A DNA stretch of 64,000 nucleotides from Bacteroidota bacterium (GCA_947448725.1 CANFOM010000002.1:1-64000), one strand, 5' to 3'. Positions 9,413 to 20,367 are shown, numbered from the stretch's first letter. Program-made: numbers and translations. The notes: generated from the sequence alone by a model not told the origin.

Positions 9413-10945
9413 TTACTTTGAAAATCTAATGCCGTAACCTATATTAAATATTAATTGATTACCGGTCATATTTGCAAAGGTATTTGCTTTGTCATTTAAT
9501 CGGTAAGGGAAGATGGCATCTTTACTGCTACTATTGATCACTGTAAAATCAATAAAATGTCTATTGGTTCTATACCCTAAGCCACCACTTACAACAAATC
9601 TAGAGGCCTTGATGGCTTCGTCTGCATAAGGGGTGCCATAATAAGCAGTTCCTGCGCGTATCATCCAATTGCCATCTAATTTTATTTCAGCACCTATCTT
9701 AATGTTTACATTATTTTTATAAATTTCTTTAATGGTGCTATTTAAAGCGCTATAATAATTGGTAGATTCTTGATCATAGGTATTGGAATAAAAGCGAGTG
9801 CCAGAATAGTTTACCCATTCAACATCAGCGCTTATAAAGCCAAGCGGTTGTGTTGGTTTGTTAGGCGCAGCGAAAAAATAACTGGTACTAAAAATAGTTT
9901 TTAGCGGGGTTGCAACGGTGTAATCTCTTTCACCTGGATAGCCATTGTTTAAATCGTTCGAGCTAGCGGATTGTGTACCAGCATACTTTTCTGTATTGGT
10001 AGTCATATCAACACTTAATAAGTCTTTGAATGAAATCAATTGAGGAGTATGTAAAGAAAATCCAACTCTTAAAAAAGGCTCAGGTTTGTAAATAACACCA
10101 AATTTAGCTCCAATACCCCAGCCTTTGGAACTAAATGTTTCATTGATGGCGAATCCGCCAAATGAATTATTGGCATTATTGGAAGCATCGGTTTCGGAAT
10201 AATAAAGTGATTTACTGTAATTAATCATCGGCATAATAATACTGGCGCCTAAGTATAATTTATCTTCCATATTACCTCCCCATCCAAAAGCCAATTCATT
10301 GTAACTACCACTGGTAACGGCGTCGTAAGTTTGTTTAGTACCAGTTGAAATAGGCACTAGACTTTGATAGCCAGTTATAGCGCCAGCTGCATTGGCCGTG
10401 GTATCAATTAAATAAGTTCTATAAGCCAATGAGCTACCAAAAATATAATTGCTTAATGCACTACTGGTGTCAGCTTGATCATGAACTAATTCTTCTAAAT
10501 ATTTTTCAGATAAACTACTTTGATTATTAAGTCCGCTAAAACTTACATGGTTAGAGAAATCGGCTATCTGATTAAAGGTAACAGAGAAAGCAGTGCTCGT
10601 CCAATTATTAACTCTTTTTCCTTCGGCTAATACAATCCCTATAGATCCGAAATTAGATTTGCTATCATTACTGGTGCTATTTGTTCCACGATAATTGAAC
10701 TTATTGTTTTGAACTAGAAATTTCGGGGTTAATAAAAATTCACTTGATTTATACAAACCCAATCCGGCTGGATTAATATGATTGGCAGATAAATCTCCAC
10801 CTAATGAACCCATAGCACCTCCTAGAGCGTTACTTCTTGCTGTTCCGCTTGGATTAAACCAAGATAGTCTTAATCCATCTTCAGGATCTTGTGCGTACGA
10901 GGTTAAACTTGATCCTAGGATGATCAATAAAACTAATTTCTTCAT
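9413..10945 (-). CDS. Outer membrane protein transport family (OmpP1/FadL-like beta-barrel)
   Basis: Signal peptide; RSNALGGAMGSLGGDLSANHINPAGLGLYKSSEF N-terminus typical of OmpP1/FadL-type Bacteroidota proteins. Confidence 0.75.
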   Translation of the reverse strand: MKKLVLLIILGSSLTSYAQDPEDGLRLSWFNPSGTARSNALGGAMGSLGGDLSANHINPAGLGLYKSSEFLLTPKFLVQNNKFNYRGTNSTSNDSKSNFGSIGIVLAEGKRVNNWTSTAFSVTFNQIADFSNHVSFSGLNNQSSLSEKYLEELVHDQADTSSALSNYIFGSSLAYRTYLIDTTANAAGAITGYQSLVPISTGTKQTYDAVTSGSYNELAFGWGGNMEDKLYLGASIIMPMINYSKSLYYSETDASNNANNSFGGFAINETFSSKGWGIGAKFGVIYKPEPFLRVGFSLHTPQLISFKDLLSVDMTTNTEKYAGTQSASSNDLNNGYPGERDYTVATPLKTIFSTSYFFAAPNKPTQPLGFISADVEWVNYSGTRFYSNTYDQESTNYYSALNSTIKEIYKNNVNIKIGAEIKLDGNWMIRAGTAYYGTPYADEAIKASRFVVSGGLGYRTNRHFIDFTVINSSSKDAIFPYRLNDKANTFANMTGNQLIFNIGYGIRFSK

Positions 10946-10993
10946 AATTTTTATTTATTTAAATACAGCTTTCAGCAAATTGGAAATACAATA

Positions 10994-12172
10994 CTATTGA
11001 TTCTGGCCTCTTCCAGGACGGGCGCTTCCTGAGGAAGTGCCTGTACTATTGAAACCGCCACTTCTGCCACCGGAACTATTAGAACTGTTAGTGCTTTGTA
11101 ATGGCGTACTATTTGTATTAGCTGCTCTATATTGACTGTTGTTAGCGCTGTTATTATTAAAGTATCTTGCCGGCCTATCATAACCATTGGAGTTGTTACC
11201 GTTGCTATTATTGACATTTGCATTATTGGCAACTACTCTTTTAATTAAACTTCCAAAATTGGTATTCACTACTGGATTGGCTAAGTTTCTTGTATTAGCA
11301 ATGGAAACATTGGAATTATTGTTGGAATTATTATAGCCTCTGTTATTTCGGTAAGCACCTAAACTAACCGCACTATTTTGCATAGAGCGGGTGGCAATAT
11401 CTTGTTGACGATTTTCTCCAAAGCCACGTCTGTTATAATGTCCATCCCAATCATGATGATAGGAACGATAAGGATTCCAGAATCCACCAGCAAAGAAGGG
11501 GTTCCATCCGCCATAGCCAAAACCACCGTAGCCAAATCCGCCATAACCAAAACCACCATAACCAAATCCGTCATAGCCAAATCCACCATAACCAAAATCA
11601 TTATATCCCCATCCCATGCCATAGCCAAAGGAACTCATGTAAGGATTGTATCCGCCCCAGCCCATAGAATAAATAGATCCAAATGGATTATACCAAGAAG
11701 CACCATAGTATCCAGTATACCAACTATTCCATCCACTGTAAGATGGGTAGAAGGCATTGTTAAAACGAGGGTCATTCCAATAACCAAAATCGTCGATGCT
11801 ACTCCATCTATTTCTGTTGGCAACTTTTAATCTTAAATATCGATCGTCTTGATAGTTTTGATAGTCTTGATATTCCTCATTATCAGCAGCTACCCCTTGT
11901 TGGTTGTTATTGTAATTTTGACTATTACTGTTATTATTTTGCTGATTCGAATTGTAGTTTTGAACCTTGTTAGGAACTCCCCAATTTTCAGTACTAATTA
12001 TTTTCTTATTGGAAGCAATGGTAGTGTTAGCATTGTTAGGTGTTGTATATAAATCGTCAGTTGCAATACTTGTAGATTGTTGCAAACTTGTACATCCCAT
12101 TCCTAGTAAACTAAACGTCACTAGGCAAATGGCCATAAGCCTTACATTAGCGGTCGTTTTAATCTTGTTCAT
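10994..12172 (-). CDS. Predicted lipoprotein with Asn/Gln-rich and Gly/Tyr/Phe-rich low-complexity regions
   Basis: MNKIKTTANVRLMAICLVTFSLLGMGC lipobox; FGYGGFGYGG repeats. Start moved from 12238 to the ATG preceding the signal peptide. Confidence 0.75.
   Translation of the reverse strand: MNKIKTTANVRLMAICLVTFSLLGMGCTSLQQSTSIATDDLYTTPNNANTTIASNKKIISTENWGVPNKVQNYNSNQQNNNSNSQNYNNNQQGVAADNEEYQDYQNYQDDRYLRLKVANRNRWSSIDDFGYWNDPRFNNAFYPSYSGWNSWYTGYYGASWYNPFGSIYSMGWGGYNPYMSSFGYGMGWGYNDFGYGGFGYDGFGYGGFGYGGFGYGGFGYGGWNPFFAGGFWNPYRSYHHDWDGHYNRRGFGENRQQDIATRSMQNSAVSLGAYRNNRGYNNSNNNSNVSIANTRNLANPVVNTNFGSLIKRVVANNANVNNSNGNNSNGYDRPARYFNNNSANNSQYRAANTNSTPLQSTNSSNSSGGRSGGFNSTGTSSGSARPGRGQNQ
11512..11600 (-). 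repeat. 15-bp tandem coding repeat (GGFGY pentapeptide)
   Basis: Repeated ccaaaaccaccgtag/ccaaatccgccataa units on the + strand encode FGYGG repeats on the - strand. Confidence 0.85.
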
Positions 12173-12303
12173 TTTGATGTAGTTTTTGGTTTTTATATGC
12201 CCTTTATTTAGCATACATTTGCTACTATAAAGGTACAAAATTTTAAAATAATTAGCGTTTTTAGTACTTGTTTCTTAGAATATAAAAAGTTAAGATTTAT
12301 ACA

Positions 12304-13782
12304 ATGGCAAAGGAATTAACATCAAGGGCACAGGATTACTCTCAATGGTACAATGACCTAGTCATTAAAGGGGAGCTGGCCGATTATAGCGCGGTGAGAG
12401 GATGTATGGTAATTAAGCCTTATGGGTATGCCTTATGGGAAAATATGCGTGATGTTTTAGACAGGATGTTTAAAGATACTGGGCATCAGAATGCCTATTT
12501 CCCATTATTTGTTCCTAAGTCACTTTTTGAGGCAGAAGAAAAAAATGCAGAAGGCTTTGCCAAGGAGTGCGCAGTAGTCACTCATTATCGCTTGATTGCT
12601 GATCCCAATAACAAAGGGAAATTAATGGTTGACCCAGAAGCAAAATTAGAAGAGGAATTAATTGTACGTCCTACCAGTGAAGCGATCATTTGGAATACGT
12701 ATAAAACTTGGATTCAGTCTTATCGTGATTTGCCAATTTTAGTAAATCAATGGGCCAATGTAGTAAGATGGGAAATGCGTACTCGTTTATTTTTACGTAC
12801 CGCAGAATTTTTATGGCAGGAAGGTCATACCGCTCATGCCACTGCTCAAGAAGCTATTGCTGAAACAAAACAAATGTTGAATGTGTATGCCGACTTTGTA
12901 GAAAACTGGATGGCAGTGCCTGTGATTAAAGGAGTAAAATCGGCTAATGAAAGATTTGCTGGCGCAGAAGATACCTATTGTATTGAAGCATTAATGCAGG
13001 ATGGAAAAGCATTGCAAGCGGGTACTTCGCATTTCTTAGGCCAAAATTTTGCAAAAGCATTTGATGTAAAGTTTAGCGATCAAAATAATAAACAAGAATA
13101 TGTTTGGGCCACCAGCTGGGGTGTAAGTACTCGTTTAATTGGTGGTTTGGTAATGACCCATAGTGATGATGAGGGTTTGGTATTGCCTCCTCGCATTGCA
13201 CCCATTCAAGTTGTGATTGTTCCTATCTACAAAGGAGAAGAACAAAAAGCAGTATTGGATGAAAAAGTGGCAGAGATAGTAAAATCATTTAAAGCTGCAG
13301 GAATAAGAGTGAAATATGATAATTCGGATCATGCTAGACCAGGATGGAAATTTGCAGAGTACGAATTAAAAGGAGTGCCGATTAGAATTGCTATAGGTGC
13401 AAGAGATTTAGAAAACAAACAAGTTGAATTGGCCCGTCGGGATACCAAAGAAAAATCAGCTGTGGCGATGGAAGGTTTAACACCAACAGTGGAAGCCTTA
13501 TTGGTTGAAATTCAAACAAATTTATTTGAACGTGCCAAAAAATACCGCGACGAACATATTACTAAAGCGGATACCTGGGATGATTTTATGAAAATATTAG
13601 ATACCGATGGTGGTTTTGTTTTAGCCCATTGGGATGGGACTGCTGATACAGAAGATAAAATTAAAGAATTAGCCAAAGCTACCATTCGCTGCATTCCTTT
13701 AGACAATCCATTGGAAAATGGAAAATGTATTTTAACTGGGAATGCTTCTACCCAAAGAGTACTGTTCGCAAGAGCTTACTAA
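12304..13782 (+). CDS. proS: Prolyl-tRNA synthetase (short, eukaryote/archaeal-like form)
   Basis: [46 protein letters not shown]; class II motifs [10 protein letters not shown]. Confidence 0.95.
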   Translation: MAKELTSRAQDYSQWYNDLVIKGELADYSAVRGCMVIKPYGYALWENMRDVLDRMFKDTGHQNAYFPLFVPKSLFEAEEKNAEGFAKECAVVTHYRLIADPNNKGKLMVDPEAKLEEELIVRPTSEAIIWNTYKTWIQSYRDLPILVNQWANVVRWEMRTRLFLRTAEFLWQEGHTAHATAQEAIAETKQMLNVYADFVENWMAVPVIKGVKSANERFAGAEDTYCIEALMQDGKALQAGTSHFLGQNFAKAFDVKFSDQNNKQEYVWATSWGVSTRLIGGLVMTHSDDEGLVLPPRIAPIQVVIVPIYKGEEQKAVLDEKVAEIVKSFKAAGIRVKYDNSDHARPGWKFAEYELKGVPIRIAIGARDLENKQVELARRDTKEKSAVAMEGLTPTVEALLVEIQTNLFERAKKYRDEHITKADTWDDFMKILDTDGGFVLAHWDGTADTEDKIKELAKATIRCIPLDNPLENGKCILTGNASTQRVLFARAY

Positions 13783-13801
13783 GATTTAAGTTTCAAAATT
13801 C

Positions 13802-14542
13802 ATGCGACAAAAACCAATACTTAAAGTACTTGTTCCTTACTTAGAAGGTAAAGTATTACTTATTGATAAACCTTTGCGTTGGACTTCCTTTGATATTGTA
13901 AAAAAAGTACGCATACTTACCCGAGTCATTAAAATTGGTCATGCAGGAACCTTGGATCCATTGGCTACGGGGTTGCTTATTGTTTGTACAGGTAGTTTTA
14001 CAAAACAAATCAATAATTATATGGGGTTGTCTAAAGAATATGTTGGAACGATGGTCTTAGGCGCAACGACACCCACTTATGATTTAGAATCTGAGCCAGA
14101 AAATTTTAAATCGATACAGCATTTAACCAAGGAGGAAATACAAAAAGCAACGCTACCATTTGTTGGGGAAATATTTCAAATGCCACCACAACATTCCGCC
14201 ATTAAAAAAGATGGGAAAAGATTATATGAGTCGGCAAGGAAAGGGATTGAAGTAAAAGTAGATCCTCGAAAAGTAAATATTATTAGTTTTGAAATAACCC
14301 ATATCGATTTGCCTTCGATTGGTTTTAAAGTAGTTTGTTCTACGGGCACTTATATTAGAAGTTTGGTAAAAGATTATGGAGACGCATTGCAGGTAGGTGC
14401 TTATATGAGTAGTTTAAGACGCACTAAAATTGGGGACTTTGAGGTAGCCAATGCCATTCAATGGCAGGATTTGCAAGTTGAAATAGAATCCTTAGTAGCT
14501 GGCTCTGATGGGACAATGAATAAAGAAGAGGGAGCTGTTTAA
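13802..14542 (+). CDS. truB: tRNA pseudouridine(55) synthase
   Basis: KIGHAGTLDPLATGLLIVCTG catalytic motif. Confidence 0.95.
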   Translation: MRQKPILKVLVPYLEGKVLLIDKPLRWTSFDIVKKVRILTRVIKIGHAGTLDPLATGLLIVCTGSFTKQINNYMGLSKEYVGTMVLGATTPTYDLESEPENFKSIQHLTKEEIQKATLPFVGEIFQMPPQHSAIKKDGKRLYESARKGIEVKVDPRKVNIISFEITHIDLPSIGFKVVCSTGTYIRSLVKDYGDALQVGAYMSSLRRTKIGDFEVANAIQWQDLQVEIESLVAGSDGTMNKEEGAV

Positions 14543-16920
14543 AAAGGCAATCCAATGCCAAACTGCCAAGCATAATTATTAACCTTTAAGCCATTGGGCT
14601 TAACATCGGACCACTTTAAATGGCCGAGGTCCAACCATCCATTATTGTACAAACGAGTGGGGTCTTTCATTTTCATAGCGTAATCTATACGGATAATAAA
14701 ATAATTAAAGTCCAATCTTATTCCAGTTCCAACACCAATGGCTAAATCTTGGTAGAGCTTGTCTAATTTAAATCCTGCTGATGGATCGATATTGGATTCA
14801 TGTGTATTCCATATATTTCCAATATCTGTAAATAGGGCAGAGCTAATTTTGTAGGAACCCAATTGTACTAATGGAAAACGGTATTCTAAATTGGTTTCTA
14901 ATTGAACATCTCCAAAGCGATCAAAGTTTTGATTTTTTGAACTGGTATCGTAAAACTGAGAACTACCTAATCCCAATTGTCTTAATCCCCAAGCACGCAT
15001 ACTATAAGGGCCACCTGCGGTAAATTGTTTGAAAAAAGGTAGTTGTCCTTTTAAGGTGGGGTCATTACTGTAGTTGTTTCCCCAGCCACCCATAAAACGC
15101 CAAGCCAATTCGGAGTAAGTAAATTTGTATAATTTTCTTAATTCAAGCTCGGCCTTAATGTACCTATAAATATGTTTTTGTACGACAGTGGAAATGCCGA
15201 GCAAGCCACCCGCTTCCTCAATGCCCAATCTTAAATAATTATTTTGATTGGAATGATTCAAAGAAGGGCCTGAATGAATAAAATTGAATGTCTGACTAAT
15301 TACATTGCCTTCATTAAAGGAAGATCTTAAAAAAGGGTTGAGTAATAAAAGACTATCTAGTTTACTAAATTTATCAATGTGGTACAATTCAATATTAAGT
15401 GGCTTGTAGATCCAAGTATTGTCCGATCTGTTTTTATTTTTCTTTGTTTCATACCCCCAACTAGCGGTAATTGATTTTAGTTGATAATAATTGAGCCTAT
15501 CTATATAAGCTCCATTTAAAGAAAAGTTGGTTCTGGTGGAATTGGGATAATTAGTTTGCCTGTGCACAAAGGGGATGAGTAAATTGGGAAAGCTATAAGT
15601 ATGCCCAACATTCAACAACAATGTTTGTGTTAAATTTTCGTTTCCATTGTTGACATTCAATTCAATACCACTTCTTAAATTGGTGATAGAAGGTATTGAT
15701 TTTCTTTGAACATTTTTATCGCGATAAGTAAAGCTAGTGGACAAGCCAAGCAAGTCGCCCGAGATTAATTGAGAATTATTTTTACTGCCTTCTACATCAA
15801 AACTAAAACTATACCTTAGTGCGGGCACTAAAAAATAGTGTAAATACACACTGTCATTTTTTAAAGTAGTTCTGCCATCAATTTGTTGCCAGGCACCAAG
15901 ACTACTAAAGTTATTCAGGGTTTGGTAGTACATTTTTTCATCAAAAAGATCGCCTTTTTTAATAATGGATTGTTGCTCAAATAATAGGGACTTAAATTTT
16001 GGTGTATTATATTGTTGTACGATGTCCCCTATCACTTCCTGGTTGGGCAAAGTTTTAATTAAAATACTATCGGGGTTGTCGGCCAATTTCAAATCACTGT
16101 AAAATATTTGTTGTCCAATGGGATAGGCCTTGGTGACTATATTGGAGCTATTGCGTAATTGAAAAGTAATTTTCCAATTGGGGTTTTCTTTTTCTTTTTG
16201 TTTTGCAGTTTGAACTTGGATCATTTGAGCCAGCGGGTCAAGGTTTAATTGCATCAATTGTTGATTCAAAGTATCTACTTCTGCAAATATTTTTTCTTTA
16301 GTGAAAAAATAATATCCTTTGCTTCTAAATAATTCCACTAATCTATCCAACTCATTGTTAATGGATTCATTTGAAAAAGCCATTCCTTTTTTGATATAGG
16401 CCTCTGTCTTATGGTTGATGGCTATTTCTTGAAGCTTTCTGTCTGTTAATTGATACACTACTGTATCAATAACAGTTTTTTTGTTTAATTGAATGTTCAT
16501 CGTCAAATGCACTCTCCACTCATCTTTAACTGTGTCTATTTTAACGAGTGGGGTTAATAGGGGATGGCTATAGCCTTTAGTAGACAAATAAGCTTGCATA
16601 AATTGAACGGTTCGTTGTAATTTATCTGCTTGGTAGTAACTAGGTTGAAGAACGGTATTAAAAACGCCAAACTGTCTAATTCGTTTTACTTTGAGGCTGT
16701 CATCCCAATAATTGTCAATATCGGATTCAATTTCCTGTAACTCTTTTTTACTTTCGGGGTCCTTAATGACCACTTTGTTGTCAAATACAAAGGCTATTTG
16801 TTTAGGATAATCATGAATTGTCGCATTTTTGATATCGGCGCAAGCATTTAATAAAAATAAAAGGCCTAGTAGGTAAAATCTTGCGAAGAAACTAATATTT
16901 TTAACTCTCCGTAAATGCAT
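14539..16920 (-). CDS. Omp85-superfamily (BamA/TamA) protein with lipoprotein signal, TamL-like
   Basis: POTRA-like N-terminal half and Omp85 C-terminal barrel (FTAGGPYSMRAWGLRQLG ... DIGNIW ... GTGIRLDFNYFIIRIDYA); LLFLLNAC lipobox. Start placed at MHLRR (16920). Confidence 0.82.
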   Translation of the reverse strand: MHLRRVKNISFFARFYLLGLLFLLNACADIKNATIHDYPKQIAFVFDNKVVIKDPESKKELQEIESDIDNYWDDSLKVKRIRQFGVFNTVLQPSYYQADKLQRTVQFMQAYLSTKGYSHPLLTPLVKIDTVKDEWRVHLTMNIQLNKKTVIDTVVYQLTDRKLQEIAINHKTEAYIKKGMAFSNESINNELDRLVELFRSKGYYFFTKEKIFAEVDTLNQQLMQLNLDPLAQMIQVQTAKQKEKENPNWKITFQLRNSSNIVTKAYPIGQQIFYSDLKLADNPDSILIKTLPNQEVIGDIVQQYNTPKFKSLLFEQQSIIKKGDLFDEKMYYQTLNNFSSLGAWQQIDGRTTLKNDSVYLHYFLVPALRYSFSFDVEGSKNNSQLISGDLLGLSTSFTYRDKNVQRKSIPSITNLRSGIELNVNNGNENLTQTLLLNVGHTYSFPNLLIPFVHRQTNYPNSTRTNFSLNGAYIDRLNYYQLKSITASWGYETKKNKNRSDNTWIYKPLNIELYHIDKFSKLDSLLLLNPFLRSSFNEGNVISQTFNFIHSGPSLNHSNQNNYLRLGIEEAGGLLGISTVVQKHIYRYIKAELELRKLYKFTYSELAWRFMGGWGNNYSNDPTLKGQLPFFKQFTAGGPYSMRAWGLRQLGLGSSQFYDTSSKNQNFDRFGDVQLETNLEYRFPLVQLGSYKISSALFTDIGNIWNTHESNIDPSAGFKLDKLYQDLAIGVGTGIRLDFNYFIIRIDYAMKMKDPTRLYNNGWLDLGHLKWSDVKPNGLKVNNYAWQFGIGLPF

Positions 16921-17650
16921 GTCCATGATCAATAATAGTGAACTCAAATATATTCAATCTTTTGCCCATAAAAAACATTGGGCGGAAGAATCTGCATTTA
17001 TAGTGGAAGGACCTAAAATGGTACAAGAGCTTTTAAGAAGTAATTGGACCATTAAAAAGATATATGCCACTGCCGATTGGATACAAGGCCAAGGGGTATT
17101 GCCAGTTCCAGTGGTAGAAGTAGATCAAATCATGCTGGAGCGAATGAGTCATATGCAAACACCTTATCAAGTGATTGCTTTAGCAGAAAAAGAGTCCTTT
17201 TTAAAGCAATTGCCATTTGACGAAACCTTCACAATTTTATTAGATGGAATACAGGATCCAGGCAATTTGGGAACTATTATTAGAACAGCCGACTGGTTTG
17301 GAATTAAGCAAATTTTAGTTTCTGAGGATACCGCTGGATTTTACAATCCAAAAGTGCTTCAAAGCACTATGGGAAGTTGTTTTAGAGTTAGGGTGGAGTC
17401 GGTAAATTTAGAAGCCATTGTAAAAGCCAATGCTTTGCCTGTTTATGGTGCTTTATTAAATGGCAGTTCCATGTATGAAACAGTTATCGCGCCCACTGGT
17501 TTTTTGATGATTGGCAATGAATCTAAAGGAATAGGGAATCAATTAACAAAATATGTGACGCATCCTATAAAAATTCCTAAATATGGAAATGCAGAGTCAT
17601 TGAATGCCGCGGTAGCGACGGGCATTATTTTATCTCATTGGAAAGCCTAA
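16919..17650 (+). CDS. TrmH/SpoU family RNA 2'-O-methyltransferase
   Basis: ILLDGIQDPGNLGTIIRTADWFG and LMIGNESKGIGNQL / SLNAAVATGIILSHW motifs. Confidence 0.92.
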   Translation: MSMINNSELKYIQSFAHKKHWAEESAFIVEGPKMVQELLRSNWTIKKIYATADWIQGQGVLPVPVVEVDQIMLERMSHMQTPYQVIALAEKESFLKQLPFDETFTILLDGIQDPGNLGTIIRTADWFGIKQILVSEDTAGFYNPKVLQSTMGSCFRVRVESVNLEAIVKANALPVYGALLNGSSMYETVIAPTGFLMIGNESKGIGNQLTKYVTHPIKIPKYGNAESLNAAVATGIILSHWKA

Positions 17651-18909
17651 TCAAATTTAATGGCTTTGGCAGGAGCAATTTTCTTAATCCATAAAGTTGG
17701 AATTAAAAAAGAGCAGTAACTAATGATGGCTGTGCCCAAAATAACTGACACTATTTGAATCCCATCAAATTCAATAGGCAAGGTTTTTATAAAATAAGCC
17801 GACTCGTCCAATTGGATCCATCCAAATTTTTGTTGTAGATAAGAAAGTCCAATGCCTAAAGTAGTGCCTAGTCCAATACCCATCCAACATATTATACTAG
17901 CTTGGTATAAAAAAACTTGTCTAATAAAATTTTGTGTGGCGCCTAAAGCACTCAGTGTGCCAATCATTGGAATTCGCTCTAGCATTAAGATAAATAAGCA
18001 GGTAAGTAAATTAACAATTGCTATAAGCAGCATTATGGTAATGGTTACATTGCGGTTTATGGTTTGAACGCCAATCCAATCAAAAATTTGAGGATAATAA
18101 TCTTTAATGGTTGTAGATACCCAATTGGCGGGCATTTGGCGTTGAACTTCATCATTAACTTTATCTATACTTGCGCCTTTTTTAAGGGCGATAGAATAAC
18201 CTTCTATTTGATTAAAGTGGTTATTAAGTTGTTGCAATAATTTAATATCCACTAAGATGAATTGTTTATCATAGTCTTCAATTCCAGAATGATAAATCCC
18301 TACTACTTTTAATTTTCTTTGTTGAACATCGCCTAAGTTTAAAAAATACAATCTTACTGTTGCACCAATTGTTATATTTAAGGTAGTGGCTAATTGGTCA
18401 GACAAAACCACTTCATTAGAAAGACTATCTTTTTCATTTTGAATGCCTCTTCCTTTGACAAGAAATGGAGTAGGCGCATTGGTAGGCAAGCCTCGAGCAA
18501 CCACTCCTTCAATATCTTGATCATAAGATAATACGGTAGATTGATTTAAAAATGGGGTAACCTTTTTAACGAATTTTATTGCACTTAAATTATTTACTGT
18601 TGACGCATTGGCTTCTAATGGAGCTCCATTAACGGAGGAGATTCTAATTTGTCCCCAAAAGGCATATACTTTATTGCTTACAGTTTGTTGAAATCCATTG
18701 ACGATAGATAAAGTAATTAATATGGCAGCCACGCTAATGGCAGTTGCTGCAATAGATAAGCGAACTATAAAACGGGTATAGCTTTTTTGTTTTTGAAAAC
18801 TTATTCGTTTGGCTATTTCAAAGGCGTTCAAGGGGTGGCTAATTTTTATCAAATCTAGTTTTTTCTCTTTAAAAATTAGGATTAAATGGGTAGTTTCGTA
18901 GGGTATCAA
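17647..18909 (-). CDS. LolE/MacB-like ABC transporter permease (FtsX family)
   Basis: N-terminal TM then periplasmic domain then three C-terminal TMs; LEREPMIG-like motif (LERIPMIGTLSALGAT). Confidence 0.85.
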   Translation of the reverse strand: MIPYETTHLILIFKEKKLDLIKISHPLNAFEIAKRISFQKQKSYTRFIVRLSIAATAISVAAILITLSIVNGFQQTVSNKVYAFWGQIRISSVNGAPLEANASTVNNLSAIKFVKKVTPFLNQSTVLSYDQDIEGVVARGLPTNAPTPFLVKGRGIQNEKDSLSNEVVLSDQLATTLNITIGATVRLYFLNLGDVQQRKLKVVGIYHSGIEDYDKQFILVDIKLLQQLNNHFNQIEGYSIALKKGASIDKVNDEVQRQMPANWVSTTIKDYYPQIFDWIGVQTINRNVTITIMLLIAIVNLLTCLFILMLERIPMIGTLSALGATQNFIRQVFLYQASIICWMGIGLGTTLGIGLSYLQQKFGWIQLDESAYFIKTLPIEFDGIQIVSVILGTAIISYCSFLIPTLWIKKIAPAKAIKFD

Positions 18910-18919
18910 TGCTGGAACT

Positions 18920-20197
18920 ATGTTTTATAAGATATTTCTCTGTGTAAGCGTATTGTTGAATTGTTCATTGAGTGGTAATGCCCAAAACAATCCTGACAAA
19001 ATAATGGATACCACTATTCATAGTATTTTAATTTATCCAGTCAATAAGCCATTAGCCATCCCTGCTATTCTGCTTAAAGAAGGTACCCCGCTTCAAATAA
19101 GTTTTGATGATTTTAAAGCCGACTATCAAGATTATTATTATTCGGTAGAATTAATGAATGCCGATTGGACGCCCACGCCTATCAATAGTTTCGATTATGT
19201 GCAAGGTTTTAATCAAATTAAAATTAATGATTACTCGGTTTCCTCTATGGCTTATCAACATTATTTCCATTATCAATTTACGTTTCCTAATGCCAATTGC
19301 AAACCTACAAAATCGGGTAATTATATTTTTAAAGTATTTAAAAATGGAAATATCAATGAGCTTGTTTTTACAAAACGATTTTATGTAGTGGAAGATCAAA
19401 TAGGCATTGCAGCAGCTGTATTGGAGCCTTTTGATGGGGCTATTTCTAAGACGCACCAAAAAATTAGTGTACAAGTAGATGTGAAAGAAATTCCTTCCTT
19501 GCAATCTGATCAATTACAAGTGGCCGTCGTTCAAAACTACAGATACAATGATGCGATTAAACTAGTAACACCCAACTTTATTAGAGGGAATATTTTAGAA
19601 TACAACAAAGAAGATCAATTCATTTTTCCTGCTGGAAAAGAATCCAGATGGCTTGATTTGCAAAGTATGCAATTGGTTTCTGACAGAATAAGTAAGTTTC
19701 AAAAAGTAGGGGATCAGAATTATGTTTATTTAAAGCCAGATGGATCTCGAGCAGATATGGCTTATTATAGTTTTAAAGATTTAAATGGGAATTATCTCAT
19801 TACCAATACCGACGCACTACAAAGTGATAATCAAAATGATTATGCCCATGTGGTATTTACTTATTGGCCTAAGGATCACATTCCATTCTTAGGTCAAAAA
19901 TTATACCTGGAAGGGGCAATGGTCAATAATGAATTAAATAAAAATTCAGAAATGCTGTTTGATGTTAAATTGGGCGTGTACCAGAAAACATTGGTGTTAA
20001 AGCAAGGCTATTATAGTTACAATTACATTCTAAGAGATAGCCATGACCCTAATACGCTGGATGATTATACAGAAACCGAAGGCAATCACTGGGAGACTGA
20101 AAATAATTATTCCATTTTTGTGTACTATCGACTCCCTGGTGCGCAGCATGATTCTTTAATGGGGTTTACCACTATTAATACCAAGCAAAGTTGGTAG
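18920..20197 (+). CDS. DUF5103 / type IX secretion system plug-domain protein
   Basis: Signal peptide and architecture DYYYSVELMNADWTPTPINSFDYVQGFNQIKINDY typical of the DUF5103 family. Confidence 0.75.
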   Translation: MFYKIFLCVSVLLNCSLSGNAQNNPDKIMDTTIHSILIYPVNKPLAIPAILLKEGTPLQISFDDFKADYQDYYYSVELMNADWTPTPINSFDYVQGFNQIKINDYSVSSMAYQHYFHYQFTFPNANCKPTKSGNYIFKVFKNGNINELVFTKRFYVVEDQIGIAAAVLEPFDGAISKTHQKISVQVDVKEIPSLQSDQLQVAVVQNYRYNDAIKLVTPNFIRGNILEYNKEDQFIFPAGKESRWLDLQSMQLVSDRISKFQKVGDQNYVYLKPDGSRADMAYYSFKDLNGNYLITNTDALQSDNQNDYAHVVFTYWPKDHIPFLGQKLYLEGAMVNNELNKNSEMLFDVKLGVYQKTLVLKQGYYSYNYILRDSHDPNTLDDYTETEGNHWETENNYSIFVYYRLPGAQHDSLMGFTTINTKQSW

Positions 20198-20241
20198 CAA
20201 AGTAGGTTTTAGGACGCTTTTTTTAGTAGCTTTTTTTGTGC

Positions 20242-20249
20242 TACATTTG
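20242..20249 (+). promoter_or_regulatory. Bacteroidota -7 element (TACATTTG) upstream of SRP RNA
   Basis: Matches TAnnTTTG and lies 4 nt before the start of the SRP RNA helix. No clear -33 element seen. Confidence 0.6.
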
Positions 20250-20253
20250 CACC

Positions 20254-20347
20254 GGCAGGTCTTGCACGACCAGCTCCTGTTGAAACTCCCCAGGGCAGGA
20301 ATGCAGCAAGGATAGACGGTTGAGCGGTGCGATGTAAGTAGCCTGCC
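20254..20347 (+). ncRNA. ffs: Bacterial small SRP RNA (4.5S)
   Basis: ggcaggtcttgcacgaccagctcctg...ccagggcaggaatgcagcaaggatagacgg...gcctgcc: conserved SRP domain IV core (GGxCAGG / AGCAAGG-like) and terminal complementary ends ggcagg/cctgcc. Confidence 0.92.
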
Positions 20348-20367
20348 ACTTTTTAAAACTATATATT

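Noticed and set aside
11359-11830. Overlapping ORFs on both strands (89, 150 and 62 aa) in the FGYGG region
   Set aside because: They are side-products of the low-complexity repeat in the lipoprotein gene; no domain or signal features.
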